Shown: piece after piece, positions 1-8,782 of the stretch | Layout of the letters: every line of letters starts with the position of its first letter | How positions within the stretch are numbered: the stretch's first letter is position 1 | Assembly: GCF_036227605.1 (NCBI RefSeq) | Contig: NZ_CP109487.1 | Coordinates: 4,228,001-4,292,000 of the forward strand | Direction: 5' to 3' | Origin: Streptomyces sp. NBC_01439 | GTDB lineage: Bacteria > Actinomycetota > Actinomycetes > Streptomycetales > Streptomycetaceae | Length of the DNA stretch: 64,000 nucleotides | Translations under genes and position numbers: made by a program | Notes under the pieces: generated by a model | Database searches by the model: none | What the model saw: the letters and a program-made list of their open reading frames with translations, nothing else | Told to the model about the DNA's origin: nothing

Positions 1-120
1 GCCGGGCGGGGCCGGCAGGAGCGCCGCGGCGGAGCCGAGGAGCGGTGCGGCCACGATGAACGCCAGAAGGAACTGCATCACGGACGGGCTGATATCAATC
101 ACGGCTGACTCACGGCTCAC
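1..120 (-). CDS. nuoM: NADH-quinone oxidoreductase subunit M, second nuo set (5' end only)
   Basis: Only the first 40 codons are inside the window; the gene continues past the left edge. A GTG at 120-118 overlaps the nuoL stop in a GTGA junction, the coupling used throughout this operon; a second GTG at 102-100 is an alternative start. The visible peptide has a short polar head and then a hydrophobic stretch (MQFLLAFIVAAPLLGSAAAL), as expected for the first transmembrane helix of an antiporter-like proton-pumping subunit. Subunit M is called from its position after nuoK and nuoL, not from diagnostic residues, so N or another antiporter-like subunit cannot be excluded. Confidence 0.6.
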   Translation of the reverse strand, partial: MSRESAVIDISPSVMQFLLAFIVAAPLLGSAAALLPAPPG

Positions 121-2162
121 GATCCGGCGTTGACGTTGGCGAGGACGGCGGTGGCGATCGCCAGGACCACGGCGCCGGCGAGCAGGGCGCTCAGGTAGCT
201 CTGCACGTTGCCGGTCTGGGCACGGCGTACGAGGCTGCCGAGCAACTGGGTGCCGGTGCCCGCGCCGCGGACGTACGTGTCCACGACCTCGCGGTCGAGG
301 AAGCGGACGAGGCTCGCGGCGGCCCGGACGGGCCGGACGAAGAGCCGGTCGTAGAGGGCGTCGAGGTGGAAGCCGACGGCCGCGTGACGGTGCAGCGGGC
401 CGAGGAACGCCTTGCCGGGGTCGGCGGCGGGGCCGGTCGGGACGGCGGGGTGGTCGTGGGTCACCTCGGCTACCTCGGGGGCTTCCGCGGCGGATTCGGC
501 GGCGGCGACTGCGACGGTGGCGGGCACTCCGGCTGCGGCACCAGCTGCGGCACGGGCGCCCGCTCCGGTACCGGCGGCGGTCGCGAGGAGGGCCTTCGCC
601 GAGGCGCGCTGCCAGAGGGCGTAGGTGAGCATCGCGCCGATGGCCGCGGCGCCCGTGCCGAGGACCGAGGTGACCAGGGTCGGGGTGAGTGCACCGCCGT
701 CGAACCAGTCGGAGATGGGGCCGGCCGCGAGGCCGAAGCCGATCGACGGGATCGCCAGCAGCCACAGCACGCCGGTCATGGCGAGGGGTTCCTTGCCGTG
801 GTCGGGGGCGGCGGCGCCCCGGCCGCGGAAGGCCATCAGCCACAGCCGGGTGGCGTAGGCGGCGGTGAGCAGGGCGGTCAGCAGACCGGCGACGAGCACC
901 AGCCAGCCGGCGGCGCTGGGCACGAACTCCGAGTCGCCGGTCGCGGTGTGCTCGGCGGCGACGAGGACGGCTTCCTTGGAGAAGAAACCGGCGAAAGGCG
1001 GGACCGCGGCGAGCGCGAGCAGCGCGATCGTCATCGTCCAGAAGGCGTCGGGGATGCGCTTGGCCAGGCCGTCCATCCGGGACATGACGCCCAGGGAGTT
1101 CGTACCGGCGGCGTGGATGATCACGCCGGCGCCGAGGAAGAGGAGCGCCTTGAAGGCGCCGTGGGACAGGAGGTGGAACACGGCGGCGCCGCGGTCACCG
1201 ACGGCCAGTGCGCCGACCATGTAGCCGAGCTGGCCGATCGTGGAGTAGGCGAGCACCCGCTTGATGTCGTCCTGGGCGATGGCTGCCAGGCCGGAGCCCA
1301 CCATCGTGACGGCCGCCATCACGGCCATGACCACCAGCGTGGCCCCGGAGGCCGCGAAGACGGGCAGGAGGCGGGCGATGAAGTAGACGCCGGCGGCGAC
1401 CATCGTCGCGGCGTGGATCAGTGCCGAGACGGGGGTGGGGCCCGCCATGGCGTCGGGGAGCCAGGTGTGCAGGGGGAACTGCGCGGACTTGCCCGCGACG
1501 CCGGCGAGCAGGAGCAGCGCGATCAGGGTCGGGTGGTCGAGTCCGCCCGCGGCGACGGTGCCGAGGATCTTCGGGATCTCGAAGGAACCGGCGTCGGTGG
1601 CGAGCGCGAACAGGCCGATCAGGAACGGGACGTCGCCGAGCTTGGTGACGAGGAAGGCCTTCAGGGAGGCGGAGCGGGCCGCTTCGGTCTCCCAGTAGTG
1701 CCCGACCAGGAAGTACGAGCAGATGCCCATGACCTCCCAGCCGACCAACAGCACCATCAGGTCGCCGGAGTAGACGACGAGCAGCATGGCGGAGGTGAAC
1801 AGTGAGACGAGAGCGGCATACGACGGGTAGCGCGGGTCCTCACGCAGGTACGCCGTCGAGTAGAGCTGTACGCAGGTGGCGACGACCCCGACCAGGACGG
1901 CGACCAGTGCGGCGAAGCCGTCGATGTAGAGCGAGAGGTCGATCGGCACCGAGCCGGTCGGGGTCAGTTCGGTCGCGGCGTTGATCGTCTCGCCGCCGCC
2001 CTGGCGGACGGCGACGAGCACGGCCAGTACGGCGGCACCGAGCGTCGGCAGGATGGCGAGCGGCCGAACGAACCCGGGCGCGGTGCGCCCGAGCAGCAGT
2101 CCTGCCACCGCGCCCAGGAAGGGGAACAGCGGAACGAGGACGGCGAGGGTCGTGGTGCTCAC
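117..2162 (-). CDS. nuoL: NADH-quinone oxidoreductase subunit L, second nuo set
   Basis: 681-residue polytopic membrane protein, the distal proton-pumping subunit of complex I. The NuoL core is clear: [18 protein letters not shown] near residue 140, the quinone-oxidoreductase antiporter segment [20 protein letters not shown] near 235-255, and [11 protein letters not shown] near 305. It is longer than the NuoL of the complete operon in this window (631 residues) because of an Ala-rich, probably disordered insert around residues 525-580 followed by a His-containing segment and a last C-terminal helix. Start GTG at 2162 overlaps the nuoK stop; the stop overlaps the nuoM start. Part of a minus-strand operon that lacks nuoD-G. 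Confidence 0.95.
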   Translation of the reverse strand: MSTTTLAVLVPLFPFLGAVAGLLLGRTAPGFVRPLAILPTLGAAVLAVLVAVRQGGGETINAATELTPTGSVPIDLSLYIDGFAALVAVLVGVVATCVQLYSTAYLREDPRYPSYAALVSLFTSAMLLVVYSGDLMVLLVGWEVMGICSYFLVGHYWETEAARSASLKAFLVTKLGDVPFLIGLFALATDAGSFEIPKILGTVAAGGLDHPTLIALLLLAGVAGKSAQFPLHTWLPDAMAGPTPVSALIHAATMVAAGVYFIARLLPVFAASGATLVVMAVMAAVTMVGSGLAAIAQDDIKRVLAYSTIGQLGYMVGALAVGDRGAAVFHLLSHGAFKALLFLGAGVIIHAAGTNSLGVMSRMDGLAKRIPDAFWTMTIALLALAAVPPFAGFFSKEAVLVAAEHTATGDSEFVPSAAGWLVLVAGLLTALLTAAYATRLWLMAFRGRGAAAPDHGKEPLAMTGVLWLLAIPSIGFGLAAGPISDWFDGGALTPTLVTSVLGTGAAAIGAMLTYALWQRASAKALLATAAGTGAGARAAAGAAAGVPATVAVAAAESAAEAPEVAEVTHDHPAVPTGPAADPGKAFLGPLHRHAAVGFHLDALYDRLFVRPVRAAASLVRFLDREVVDTYVRGAGTGTQLLGSLVRRAQTGNVQSYLSALLAGAVVLAIATAVLANVNAGS

Positions 2163-2506
2163 GCGGTGACCTCGCTCTGGTTGTTCGCGGCGGGCTCGTG
2201 GCCTTCGGCGGTGTCGCGCAGCCGGTCGACGTCGGAGGTGCCCCGGTTGCGGTACACCATCAGCACGATCGCGAGGCCGATGCCGATCTCGGCGGCGGCG
2301 ATGGCGATGGTGAAGAGGGTGAGGGCCTGGCCGGCGTGCAGGGCGTCGCGCAGCCAGACGTCGAAGGCCACCAGGTTGAGGTTGACGGCGTTGAGCATCA
2401 ACTCGACGGACATCAGGACCAGGATGGCGTTGCGGCGGGCGAGTACGCCGTACAGGCCCGTGCAGAAGAGGAGCGCCGCGAGTACGGCGGGGTAGGCGAG
2501 GTGCAT
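2159..2506 (-). CDS. nuoK: NADH-quinone oxidoreductase subunit K, second nuo set
   Basis: 115-residue membrane subunit with three transmembrane helices. The NuoK signature [19 protein letters not shown], with its conserved membrane glutamate, lies near residues 27-45, followed by the second conserved acidic helix ([17 protein letters not shown]). The ATG at 2506-2504 overlaps the nuoJ stop in an ATGA junction, which decides the start; the same open frame continues upstream but has no NuoK similarity there. The C-terminal 25 residues are a hydrophilic tail not present in the paralogue at 37385-37684 (99 residues). Confidence 0.94.
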   Translation of the reverse strand: MHLAYPAVLAALLFCTGLYGVLARRNAILVLMSVELMLNAVNLNLVAFDVWLRDALHAGQALTLFTIAIAAAEIGIGLAIVLMVYRNRGTSDVDRLRDTAEGHEPAANNQSEVTA

Positions 2507-3102
2507 CAGCGCTGCCCCTTGTCGCTGGCGTCGGTGGCGTCGGTGGATTCGTTCCTGCGGGACAGCACGATGGCGCCGATCAGGGCTGCGAGGAGGAGGA
2601 CGGAGAGCGCCTCGAACGGCAGCACCCAGTGCTGGAAGAGGATCTCGCCGGAAACCTTGGTGGAGCCCTGGACCGGTCCGTCGAGGTCGATCCAGGTGGT
2701 GCGGAAGGCGTCGACGACCACCCAGACCAGGGACGCGGCCGCGACGACGGCTACGCCGAGCGCGATCCAGCGGTTTCCGGAGTCCGCGTCCGGGGAGCGG
2801 CCGATGGGGGCCTTGGTGAGCATCAGCCCGAAGAGGAGGAGGACGACGACGGAACCGAGGTAGATGAGGACCTGGACCCAGGCGATGAACTCTGCGGTCA
2901 GCAGCAGGTACTCGACGGCGATGCCGCCGAGCGCGACGACCAGCCACAGGGCGGCGTGCACCAGCTGCTTGGTGGTGACCGTGACGAGGGCCGCGCCGAG
3001 GGTGGCGAGTCCGACGAGGACGAAGGCGATCTCGACGCCGGTCGGGGAGAGGAAGCCGGGCCCGGTGGTGACGGCGGCGGCCAGGGTGACGGCGGGGCTC
3101 AC
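2506..3102 (-). CDS. nuoJ: NADH-quinone oxidoreductase subunit J, second nuo set
   Basis: 198-residue membrane subunit J of complex I with five predicted helices. The conserved core [19 protein letters not shown] and the following [20 protein letters not shown] match the NuoJ family, including the pi-bulge helix region. The GTG start at 3102-3100 overlaps the nuoI TGA (GTGA); the frame upstream of it is a shadow of nuoI. The C-terminal tail is short and polar. It is shorter than the paralogue at 37681-38493 (270 residues), which carries a long cytoplasmic tail. Confidence 0.93.
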   Translation of the reverse strand: MSPAVTLAAAVTTGPGFLSPTGVEIAFVLVGLATLGAALVTVTTKQLVHAALWLVVALGGIAVEYLLLTAEFIAWVQVLIYLGSVVVLLLFGLMLTKAPIGRSPDADSGNRWIALGVAVVAAASLVWVVVDAFRTTWIDLDGPVQGSTKVSGEILFQHWVLPFEALSVLLLAALIGAIVLSRRNESTDATDASDKGQR

Positions 3103-3704
3103 GCGTCTCCCTCCGGGGTCGGGTCGGTCGGCGGTTGGGTCTCGGCCGCCCGGGCGGCGGCTTCGGCTGCGGCTGCCGCCGCGGCTGCGGCTTCGGCCTT
3201 CTCCACCGCCTTGCGGGCGGCGGCGATCTCCTTGGGCTCCTCGGCCGCCGGGTCCAGCGCGGGCGGCGCCGGGACGGTCCACATCCATTCGCGGAGCTTG
3301 TCGCGCTCGTGGGTCAGTTCGTGGATGTCGGTCTCCGCGTACTCGAACTCCGGCGACCAGAAGAGGGCGTCGAAGGGGCACACCTCGATGCAGATCCCGC
3401 AGTACATGCAGAGGGAGAAGTCGATGGCGAAGCGGTCGAGGACGTTGCGGCTGCGCTCGCGGCCACCGGGGGTGGACGCCGGGACCGTCTCCTTGTGGGA
3501 GTCGATGTAGATGCACCAGTCGGGGCATTCACGGGCGCAGAGCATGCAGACGGTGCAGTTCTCCTCGAACAGACCGATGACCCCGCGGGAGCGGGGCGGC
3601 AGTTCGGGCTGGACCTCGGGGTATTGGGCGGTGTGCGAGCGCTTCGTCATCGTGCGCAGCGTGACGGCCAGGCCCTTGGCCAGGCCGGATCCGGGGATGG
3701 GCAT
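3099..3704 (-). CDS. nuoI: NADH-quinone oxidoreductase subunit I (2x[4Fe-4S]), second nuo set
   Basis: 201-residue ferredoxin-like subunit holding clusters N6a and N6b. Two cysteine sets are visible: [12 protein letters not shown] near residue 51 and [12 protein letters not shown] near 98, so both clusters should form. The last ~50 residues are an Ala/Glu-rich low-complexity tail (a run of alanines interrupted by glutamates) ending in a Pro/acidic stretch, absent from the paralogue at 38490-39098. The ATG at 3704-3702 shares a base with the nuoH stop (TAATG). Retention of both iron-sulfur motifs argues that this incomplete operon encodes a working electron-transfer arm. Confidence 0.95.
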   Translation of the reverse strand: MPIPGSGLAKGLAVTLRTMTKRSHTAQYPEVQPELPPRSRGVIGLFEENCTVCMLCARECPDWCIYIDSHKETVPASTPGGRERSRNVLDRFAIDFSLCMYCGICIEVCPFDALFWSPEFEYAETDIHELTHERDKLREWMWTVPAPPALDPAAEEPKEIAAARKAVEKAEAAAAAAAAAEAAARAAETQPPTDPTPEGDA

Positions 3705-4669
3705 TACTGGATCGCCACCTTCACGATGCCGGTGAGCGCGATCTGGGCGAGCGCGAGCGGGATGAGCGTGGTCCAGGCGAGCTTCTGGAGCTGGTCCTCG
3801 CGCAGGCGCGGGTAGCTCACGCGGAGCCAGATCACCACGAAGGCGAGGATCGCGATCTTGAGCAGGGTCCAGACCCAGCCGAGGTCGTCACCGAAGGGGC
3901 CGTGCCAGCCGCCGAGGAAGAGGACGGTGGTCAGGGCGCAGAGGACGACGATGCCGGCGTACTCGGCGAGGAGGAACAGTGCGAAGCGCAGGCCGGTGTA
4001 TTCGGTGTACGCGCCGAAGATGATCTCGGAGTCTGCGACGGGCATGTCGAAGGGGGGCCGCTGTAGTTCGGCGAGGCCGGCGACGAAGAAGACGAGCGCG
4101 CCGACGATCTGCCAGGGCAGCCACCACCACTCGAAGGCGTCGACGATCCCGGGGAGGGAGACCGTACCGGCCGCCATGGCCACGGAGGCGGCGGCGAGCA
4201 ACATCGGGAGCTCGTAGGCGAGCAGCTGGGCGGCGGTGCGCAGGCCGCCGAGCAGGGAGAACTTGTTCGCGGATGCCCAGCCGGCCATCAAGGAGCCGAG
4301 GACTCCGACGCCCATGACGGCGAGCGCGAAGAACAGGCCCGCGTCGATGACCTGGCCGACGGCGCCCTCGCCCGGGCCGATGGGGATGGCCAGGAGGACG
4401 AGGAGGTAGGGCAGCAGGGCGACGGCGGGGGCGAGCTGGAAGATCCGGCGGTCGGCGCCCGCCGGAACGATGTCTTCCTTCTGTGCGAACTTCACGCCGT
4501 CGGCGACGAGCTGGGCCCAGCCGTGGAAGCCGCCGGCGTACATGGGGCCGAGGCGGCCCTGCATGTGGGCCATCACCTTGTGCTCGGTCTGCCCGACGAC
4601 GAGCGGGAGCACGAGGAAGACGGCGAAGACGACGATCAGCCGCAGGGCGACGTCGAGGACGTCGTTCAC
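3704..4669 (-). CDS. nuoH: NADH-quinone oxidoreductase subunit H, second nuo set
   Basis: 321-residue membrane subunit forming the quinone entry site with NuoB/NuoD. Family hallmarks are seen: ERKVMAHMQ-like (here [14 protein letters not shown]) near residue 28, the acidic loop [17 protein letters not shown] near 205, and [14 protein letters not shown] near 225. It lacks the ~130-residue C-terminal extension of the NuoH in the complete operon. Start GTG at 4669-4667 overlaps the nuoC stop (GTGA); a much longer frame runs upstream on this strand but it only mirrors nuoC. The next gene upstream is nuoC, not the nuoD-E-F-G block that normally separates C from H. Confidence 0.94.
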   Translation of the reverse strand: MNDVLDVALRLIVVFAVFLVLPLVVGQTEHKVMAHMQGRLGPMYAGGFHGWAQLVADGVKFAQKEDIVPAGADRRIFQLAPAVALLPYLLVLLAIPIGPGEGAVGQVIDAGLFFALAVMGVGVLGSLMAGWASANKFSLLGGLRTAAQLLAYELPMLLAAASVAMAAGTVSLPGIVDAFEWWWLPWQIVGALVFFVAGLAELQRPPFDMPVADSEIIFGAYTEYTGLRFALFLLAEYAGIVVLCALTTVLFLGGWHGPFGDDLGWVWTLLKIAILAFVVIWLRVSYPRLREDQLQKLAWTTLIPLALAQIALTGIVKVAIQ

Positions 4670-6015
4670 GCGTCGCCTCCGTTGTCGGTGGTGGGGTCGG
4701 TCTCGGTCTCGGTCTCGGCCGGACGCCGCTCGGGGGCGGGTCCGGCCTTCGGGGTGGGTCCGGGCTCGGTCTTCGGGGCCGGCTCGGGGGTCGGCTCCGG
4801 GGCCGGCTCGGGGGTCGGCTCGTCGAAGGCGGGCTTCGGGTCGTGCCAGGGGGCATCGGAGCTGCGGGGGGCGGGTCGGCGCGGGGCGCGGGGCGCGGGC
4901 TCGGCTGCCGGAGCGCCGACGTCCGGGGCGGTCGGTTCCGTGCCCGGGCTCTGGCTCGCGGAGCCGTCCGCTGCCGAACGCGTACGACGGGCCGGGCGCG
5001 GCGCGGCTTCGGGGGCCCCCGTTCCCGGGGCCTCCGTACCCGGGGTCCCCGTACCCGGGGCCTCCGTACCCGGGGCCTCCGTGCCCGGGGCGGCCTCTGC
5101 TGCCTGGCTCGCCGAGCCGTCGGACGCCGAGCGGGTGCGACGGGCCGGGCGGGCCGGGGTTTCGGGGGCCTGCGTGCCCGGAGCAGCCGCGTCCGGAGCG
5201 GCCGTCTCGGCTGTCTGGCTCGCCGAGCCTTCCGATACCGAGCGGGTCCGGCGCGGCGGTCGGGGGGCGGACTCCGCGGCCGCCCCGGTGGCCGCTTCCG
5301 CCGGGGGCTGGGTGGCCGAGCCCTCGGTGACCGAGCGGGTACGCCGGACCGGGGCGCCCTCGCGCGGGGTGCGCGCCGCGGCGCCAGCCGCGCCGGCCGC
5401 ACGCGGGGTGCGGGCCGGACGGGACGGGGCCGGCGGGAGCTGGCCCTTCATCGGGCCCCAGTCGTTGGGGTCCGGTACGCCCGGCGGGAGCATCTGGCGG
5501 CGCTTGGGCGCGTCCGGGTCGTGCGCCTCGCCGGGCTCCTTGGCGCCGGGCCAGGCCTTGGCGACGCGCGCGGCCAGGACGAAGTCCTTGCGCAGCGGGT
5601 GGCCCTCGAAGTTCTCCGGGAGGAGGAGGGGGACGAGGTGCGGGTGGTCGGTGAAGGTCACCCCGAACATCTCGAACGTCTCGCGCTCGTGCCATTCCGC
5701 CCCCGCGTAGACGGCGACCGCGGACGGCAGGGCGGCGGCGCTGTGCGGGACGGTCGTGCGCAGCAGCAGCCGGCGCACCCGGTGGTTCTCCAGCGACGCG
5801 ACGTGCGCGCAGATCCGGAAGCCGGTGCCGGGCTCGTCCACCGCGCTCAGCCAGTCGAAGTACGTGCAGCCCAGTTTGTCCCGGGCGATCTCGAGGGCGG
5901 GGATCCAGCTGCCGACGGGCACGTCCACCGTGAGGACGTCGTACGAGAACTCGGCGACCGCCTCGGCCCCGAAGACCGTTGCCGCCGCGTCGGGCAGGGA
6001 GTCGTAGAGGTTCAC
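4666..6015 (-). CDS. nuoC: NADH-quinone oxidoreductase subunit C with long repetitive C-terminal extension, second nuo set
   Basis: 449 residues. The first ~190 are a normal NuoC (30 kDa) domain with the signature [19 protein letters not shown] and the RKDF segment (HPLRKDF). The remaining ~250 residues are Pro/Ala/Arg/Glu-rich and probably disordered, built around four copies of a RRTRS-(V/A)-x-(E/D)-GSA-(S/T)-Q motif, then a GTEAP pentapeptide run, then an acidic Glu/Thr-rich tail. No NuoD domain is fused: there is no QHPSTHG or other 49-kDa motif. The GTG at 6015-6013 overlaps the nuoB stop. The extension roughly doubles the family's usual length; its role is unknown. The product may associate with NuoD made from the other operon (inference). 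Confidence 0.9.
   Translation of the reverse strand: MNLYDSLPDAAATVFGAEAVAEFSYDVLTVDVPVGSWIPALEIARDKLGCTYFDWLSAVDEPGTGFRICAHVASLENHRVRRLLLRTTVPHSAAALPSAVAVYAGAEWHERETFEMFGVTFTDHPHLVPLLLPENFEGHPLRKDFVLAARVAKAWPGAKEPGEAHDPDAPKRRQMLPPGVPDPNDWGPMKGQLPPAPSRPARTPRAAGAAGAAARTPREGAPVRRTRSVTEGSATQPPAEAATGAAAESAPRPPRRTRSVSEGSASQTAETAAPDAAAPGTQAPETPARPARRTRSASDGSASQAAEAAPGTEAPGTEAPGTGTPGTEAPGTGAPEAAPRPARRTRSAADGSASQSPGTEPTAPDVGAPAAEPAPRAPRRPAPRSSDAPWHDPKPAFDEPTPEPAPEPTPEPAPKTEPGPTPKAGPAPERRPAETETETDPTTDNGGDA
5024..5090 (-). repeat. Tandem 15-bp repeat inside nuoC of the second set
   Basis: Four near-identical 15-bp units (CCCGGGGCCTCCGTA on the plus strand, starting at 5024, 5039, 5054 and 5069) plus a partial fifth. 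Read on the minus strand in frame they encode a repeating [10 protein letters not shown] pentapeptide in the disordered tail of NuoC. The unit length is a multiple of three, so copy-number change keeps the frame. Confidence 0.85.
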
Positions 6016-6620
6016 GCGCCGGCCCCCTGCGCGGGTGCCGGCGGGGGCGCGACCAGGCCGCTCGTCAGCTGGGACACGGACGGTCCGGCCGCGTAGCGCT
6101 CGGCCAGCGACTCGCGGGCGATCTTCTCCTGGAGCTTGAGGATGCCCTGGAGGAGGGCTTCGGGGCGCGGCGGGCAGCCCGGCACGTAGACGTCGACCGG
6201 GATGATCTGGTCGACGCCCTTCGTCACCGAGTACGAGTCCCAGTAGGGGCCGCCGCAGTTGGAGCAGGCACCGAAGGAGATGACGTACTTCGGCTCCGGC
6301 ATCTGCTCGTAGAGCCGCTTCACCGCCGGAGCCATCTTGTCCGTGACGGTGCCCGAGACGATCATGAGGTCTGCCTGGCGGGGGCCGGGCGCGAAGGGGA
6401 TCACACCGAGCCGGATGAAGTCGTGCCGGGCCATGGACGCGGCGATGAACTCGATCGCGCAGCAGGCCAGGCCGAAGTTGAACACCCACAGGCTGTACCG
6501 GCGGCCCCAGTTCAGGACCACCTTCATCGGTTCCGGGGCCAGGCGGGAGAGGACTCCGAGGCGCTTGGGCTCCGGGAGCAGCACGCCCTCGGTCGGCGTC
6601 ACAGCCGGTGTCACGTCCAT
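6012..6620 (-). CDS. nuoB: NADH-quinone oxidoreductase subunit B ([4Fe-4S] N2), second nuo set
   Basis: 202-residue subunit B, which carries the terminal cluster N2 that reduces the quinone. The ligands are present: [10 protein letters not shown] (adjacent cysteines), [11 protein letters not shown] and [11 protein letters not shown]. Unlike the paralogue at 47166-47720, which has [10 protein letters not shown], this protein has an extra Cys in the third ligand segment. The ATG at 6620 overlaps nuoA by 10 bases; a GTG six bases downstream (6614-6612) would give the same GTGA overlap as other junctions in this operon and is an equally good start. The C-terminus is Ala/Pro-rich. Confidence 0.94.
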   Translation of the reverse strand: MDVTPAVTPTEGVLLPEPKRLGVLSRLAPEPMKVVLNWGRRYSLWVFNFGLACCAIEFIAASMARHDFIRLGVIPFAPGPRQADLMIVSGTVTDKMAPAVKRLYEQMPEPKYVISFGACSNCGGPYWDSYSVTKGVDQIIPVDVYVPGCPPRPEALLQGILKLQEKIARESLAERYAAGPSVSQLTSGLVAPPPAPAQGAGA

Positions 6621-7018
6621 TCGAGGACGCCCTTCTTGTACGCATAGAGCAGGCCGACGGCCAGGAAGCCCAGGAAGATGAACATCTCCACCAGCGTCGT
6701 GGCGCCGTAACCGGCGGCGGCGAACACCGTCGCCCACGGGAACAGGAAGATCGAGTCGACGGCGAAGATGACGTAGAGGAACGCGTAGACGTAGTAGCGG
6801 ACCTGGGTGTGCGCCCAGCCCTCGCCGACCGGGTCCACACCGCATTCGTAGGTCAGCAGCTTCTCGGGGGTCGGGACGACGGGCCGCAGCAGGCGGCCCG
6901 CACCGAAGGCGACGGCCACGAAAAGCACACCGAGCACGGCCAGTAGACCGACGACCGAATAACTCCGGAAGTAGTCCGCCGCGAGCACGGTTACGGTCGA
7001 TACCGTCGGTTCAGGCAC
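6611..7018 (-). CDS. nuoA: NADH-quinone oxidoreductase subunit A, second nuo set
   Basis: Small membrane subunit A, three helices, with YECGVDPVG (conserved Cys loop) and [23 protein letters not shown] place the start at the GTG 7018-7016, which has GAGGAGCGAGGA a few bases upstream; the in-frame GTG at 7042 has no convincing ribosome binding site, but it cannot be excluded. It is the first gene of the second nuo operon and is transcribed divergently from the histidine kinase at 7166, so its promoter should lie in 7019-7165. No Rex-type operator was seen there, unlike the region upstream of the other nuoA. Confidence 0.92.
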   Translation of the reverse strand: MPEPTVSTVTVLAADYFRSYSVVGLLAVLGVLFVAVAFGAGRLLRPVVPTPEKLLTYECGVDPVGEGWAHTQVRYYVYAFLYVIFAVDSIFLFPWATVFAAAGYGATTLVEMFIFLGFLAVGLLYAYKKGVLEWT

Positions 7019-7165
7019 GTCCGTTCCTCGCTCCTCGGTCACTGTCGACGATCTGGTACGGACGGGAGTCTAGGGCCTGCCTCACACGGGGTGGGGTTAT
7101 CCCCCGTTCACAGCACCCCGGCCACCCCATGGCATGAGCGGGTCGTACTTGACAGGGTGTGGCGC

Positions 7166-8356
7166 ATGACCATGAGCCATGCCGTACCCGACAACGATCG
7201 ACCTCCCCCCGTACGCGCCGTCTTCAGCGCCGTGACGTGGAAGGAGATCGCCTACATGGTGAGCAACCTGCCGTTGGCGATCGTCGGTTTTGTTTACGCG
7301 GTTGTCATGGTTTCCACGGCCGGCGGCCTTTCCGTGACCGCGGTCGGAATTCCCCTGCTCGCGTGCGGTCTGTATCTGTCTCGGCAACTGGGACGGCTGG
7401 ACCGGGAGCGCGCCCGCGGGCTGCTGGGCGTACGGGTGGACGAGCCGACCCCGATCCCCGGTCCGAAGCGGTCCGGCGGATTCTTCCCCTGGCTGTGGAC
7501 GAGCATCAAGGACCCGGTGGGCTGGCGGACGGTGCTGTACCAGCTGATCCGGTTGCCGTGGGGAGTACTCACCTTCACGGTAGCGCTGACCGGCCTGTTC
7601 GTGCTGTGGCCGGTGCTGCCGTACCTGGTGCGGCTGATGGCGAACGTGGACCGGGCGATGGTACGGGGGCTGCTGTCGCCCTCCGAGGACCTGGAGCGGC
7701 GGATAGCGGAGCTGGAATCCGACCGGGGAGTCGTGGTCGATACGGCGGCGGCCGACCTGCGGCGCATCGAGCGGGACCTGCACGACGGGGCGCAGGCCCG
7801 GCTGGTGGCTCTGGCGATGGGGCTGGGCCTGGCGAAGGAGAAGCTGCTGGAGGACCCGGAGGGCGCGGCGGCGATGGTCGACGAGGCGCACGGGGAGGTG
7901 AAGCTGGCCCTTCAGGAGCTACGGGACCTCGCACGGGGGATCCACCCGGCGGTGCTGACGGATCGGGGGCTGGACGCGGCGCTGTCGTCGGTGGCGGCGC
8001 GGTGCGTGGTGCCGGTGAAGGTGGCGGTGGATCTGCCGGCGGATCCGCCGGCGGCGCGGCCGGCGGAGGCGATCGAGGGGATCGCGTACTTCGTGGTGTC
8101 CGAGCTGTTGCAGAACGTGAGCAAGCACGCGGGGCCGGGAGCGCGGGGCGCGACGGTGGAGGTCTGGCGGGCGGGGGCGAGGCTGATGATCCGGGTGTCG
8201 GACGACGGGCGGGGCGGAGCGAGTCCCTCCGGGGGGAGTGGGCTGGCGGGGCTCACGGAGCGGTTGGGCGCGGTGGACGGGGTGCTGGTGGTGGACTCGC
8301 CCGTGGGGGCGGGGACCGTGGTCACGGCCGAGCTGCCGTGGCGGGACCGGGGGTAG
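7166..8356 (+). CDS. Membrane histidine kinase, NarL/DesK type (first of a tandem pair)
   Basis: 396-residue two-component sensor. The N-terminal ~180 residues hold paired hydrophobic segments (near residues 40-70 and 135-165), resembling the putative sensor domain found before HisKA_3 kinases in actinobacteria. The dimerisation/phosphoacceptor motif is IERDLHDGAQARL with His206, followed by an ATPase domain with the N box SELLQNVSKHA and a G box SGLAGLTERL. Start ATG 7166 was chosen because it aligns with the start of the sister kinase; an in-frame upstream start is possible. The kinase core from about residue 190 is very close to that of the protein at 8783-10084. The only response regulator nearby is at 10429, so the two kinases may share it (inference). 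Confidence 0.9.
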   Translation: MTMSHAVPDNDRPPPVRAVFSAVTWKEIAYMVSNLPLAIVGFVYAVVMVSTAGGLSVTAVGIPLLACGLYLSRQLGRLDRERARGLLGVRVDEPTPIPGPKRSGGFFPWLWTSIKDPVGWRTVLYQLIRLPWGVLTFTVALTGLFVLWPVLPYLVRLMANVDRAMVRGLLSPSEDLERRIAELESDRGVVVDTAAADLRRIERDLHDGAQARLVALAMGLGLAKEKLLEDPEGAAAMVDEAHGEVKLALQELRDLARGIHPAVLTDRGLDAALSSVAARCVVPVKVAVDLPADPPAARPAEAIEGIAYFVVSELLQNVSKHAGPGARGATVEVWRAGARLMIRVSDDGRGGASPSGGSGLAGLTERLGAVDGVLVVDSPVGAGTVVTAELPWRDRG

Positions 8357-8782
8357 GCCCCCGGGCCCCTTGGCCCCGGCCCCTGTGGCCCCGGGCCCCC
8401 TTGATTCGTACGTGAGCGGGACTCCCGTCCGGGGTGGGTGGGGGTCCCGTCCGCGTCTCCGGCGCGCCGCCGTTTCCCAGGGCTCCGCCCCGGACCCCGC
8501 GCCTCAAACGCCGGCGGGGCTGGATTTGGCGGCCGCCTCGGACGCCCGCGGGCTCGGAGGGGTGGGTGATAGCGCGGCCACCGATCCCCGCAGGGACGGG
8601 GTGAGTGGGGCGCGTCAACGCCGGCGGGGCAGGGTTTGGCGGCGCCGCTCCGGGTCCCGGCGGATACCGGCGGGGGTGGGGTTAACCCCCCGGTGGAGAT
8701 GCCGACCCGCCGCATGGTCGGGGGGCGGGCGGGGCCGGCAGGGTGGGGGTGTAGCGGAGGACCGGAAGGGCGGGTCGGAATC
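8357..8782 (+). other. Intergenic region between the two histidine kinase genes
   Basis: About 425 bases with no credible gene. It begins with a run of C-rich clusters and contains two copies of a Streptomyces-type extragenic repeat (annotated separately). The last ~100 bases should hold the promoter and the GGAAGGGCGGG region preceding the second kinase. Open frames here are only GC-rich shadows. Confidence 0.7.
8503..8645 (+). repeat. Two copies of a Streptomyces extragenic GC-rich repeat
   Basis: The segments 8503-8535 and 8613-8645 share the core TCAA(A)CGCCGGCGGGGC followed by TGGATTTGGCGGC / AGGGTTTGGCGGC. The first copy is preceded by CCCAGGGCTCCGCCCCGGAC, which I recognise as the partner segment of a family of imperfect palindromic intergenic repeats common in Streptomyces genomes. 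The function is unknown; they may act as transcription terminators or be relics of small mobile repeats. Confidence 0.6.

Noticed and set aside
366..1805. Long plus-strand frame opposite nuoL
   Set aside because: Composition is that of the complementary strand of a GC-rich gene (Gly/Arg/Asp-rich, no domain); nuoL on the minus strand explains the sequence.
4666..6015. NuoCD fusion in the second nuo set
   Set aside because: The length suggested a C-D fusion, but the C-terminal half is low-complexity repeats with no 49-kDa motifs.
4483..6096. Long plus-strand frames across nuoC of the second set
   Set aside because: They mirror the repetitive NuoC tail; the minus-strand reading has a real NuoC domain and overlaps its neighbours in operon style.
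7090..7115. Rex operator upstream of the second nuoA
   Set aside because: Only a half-site (GTTCACAG) is visible, with no matching second arm.
7149..7176. TTGACA promoter upstream of the first kinase
   Set aside because: TTGACA is present, but the hexamer at the right spacing (CATGAG) is poor and would place the transcription start inside the coding region.
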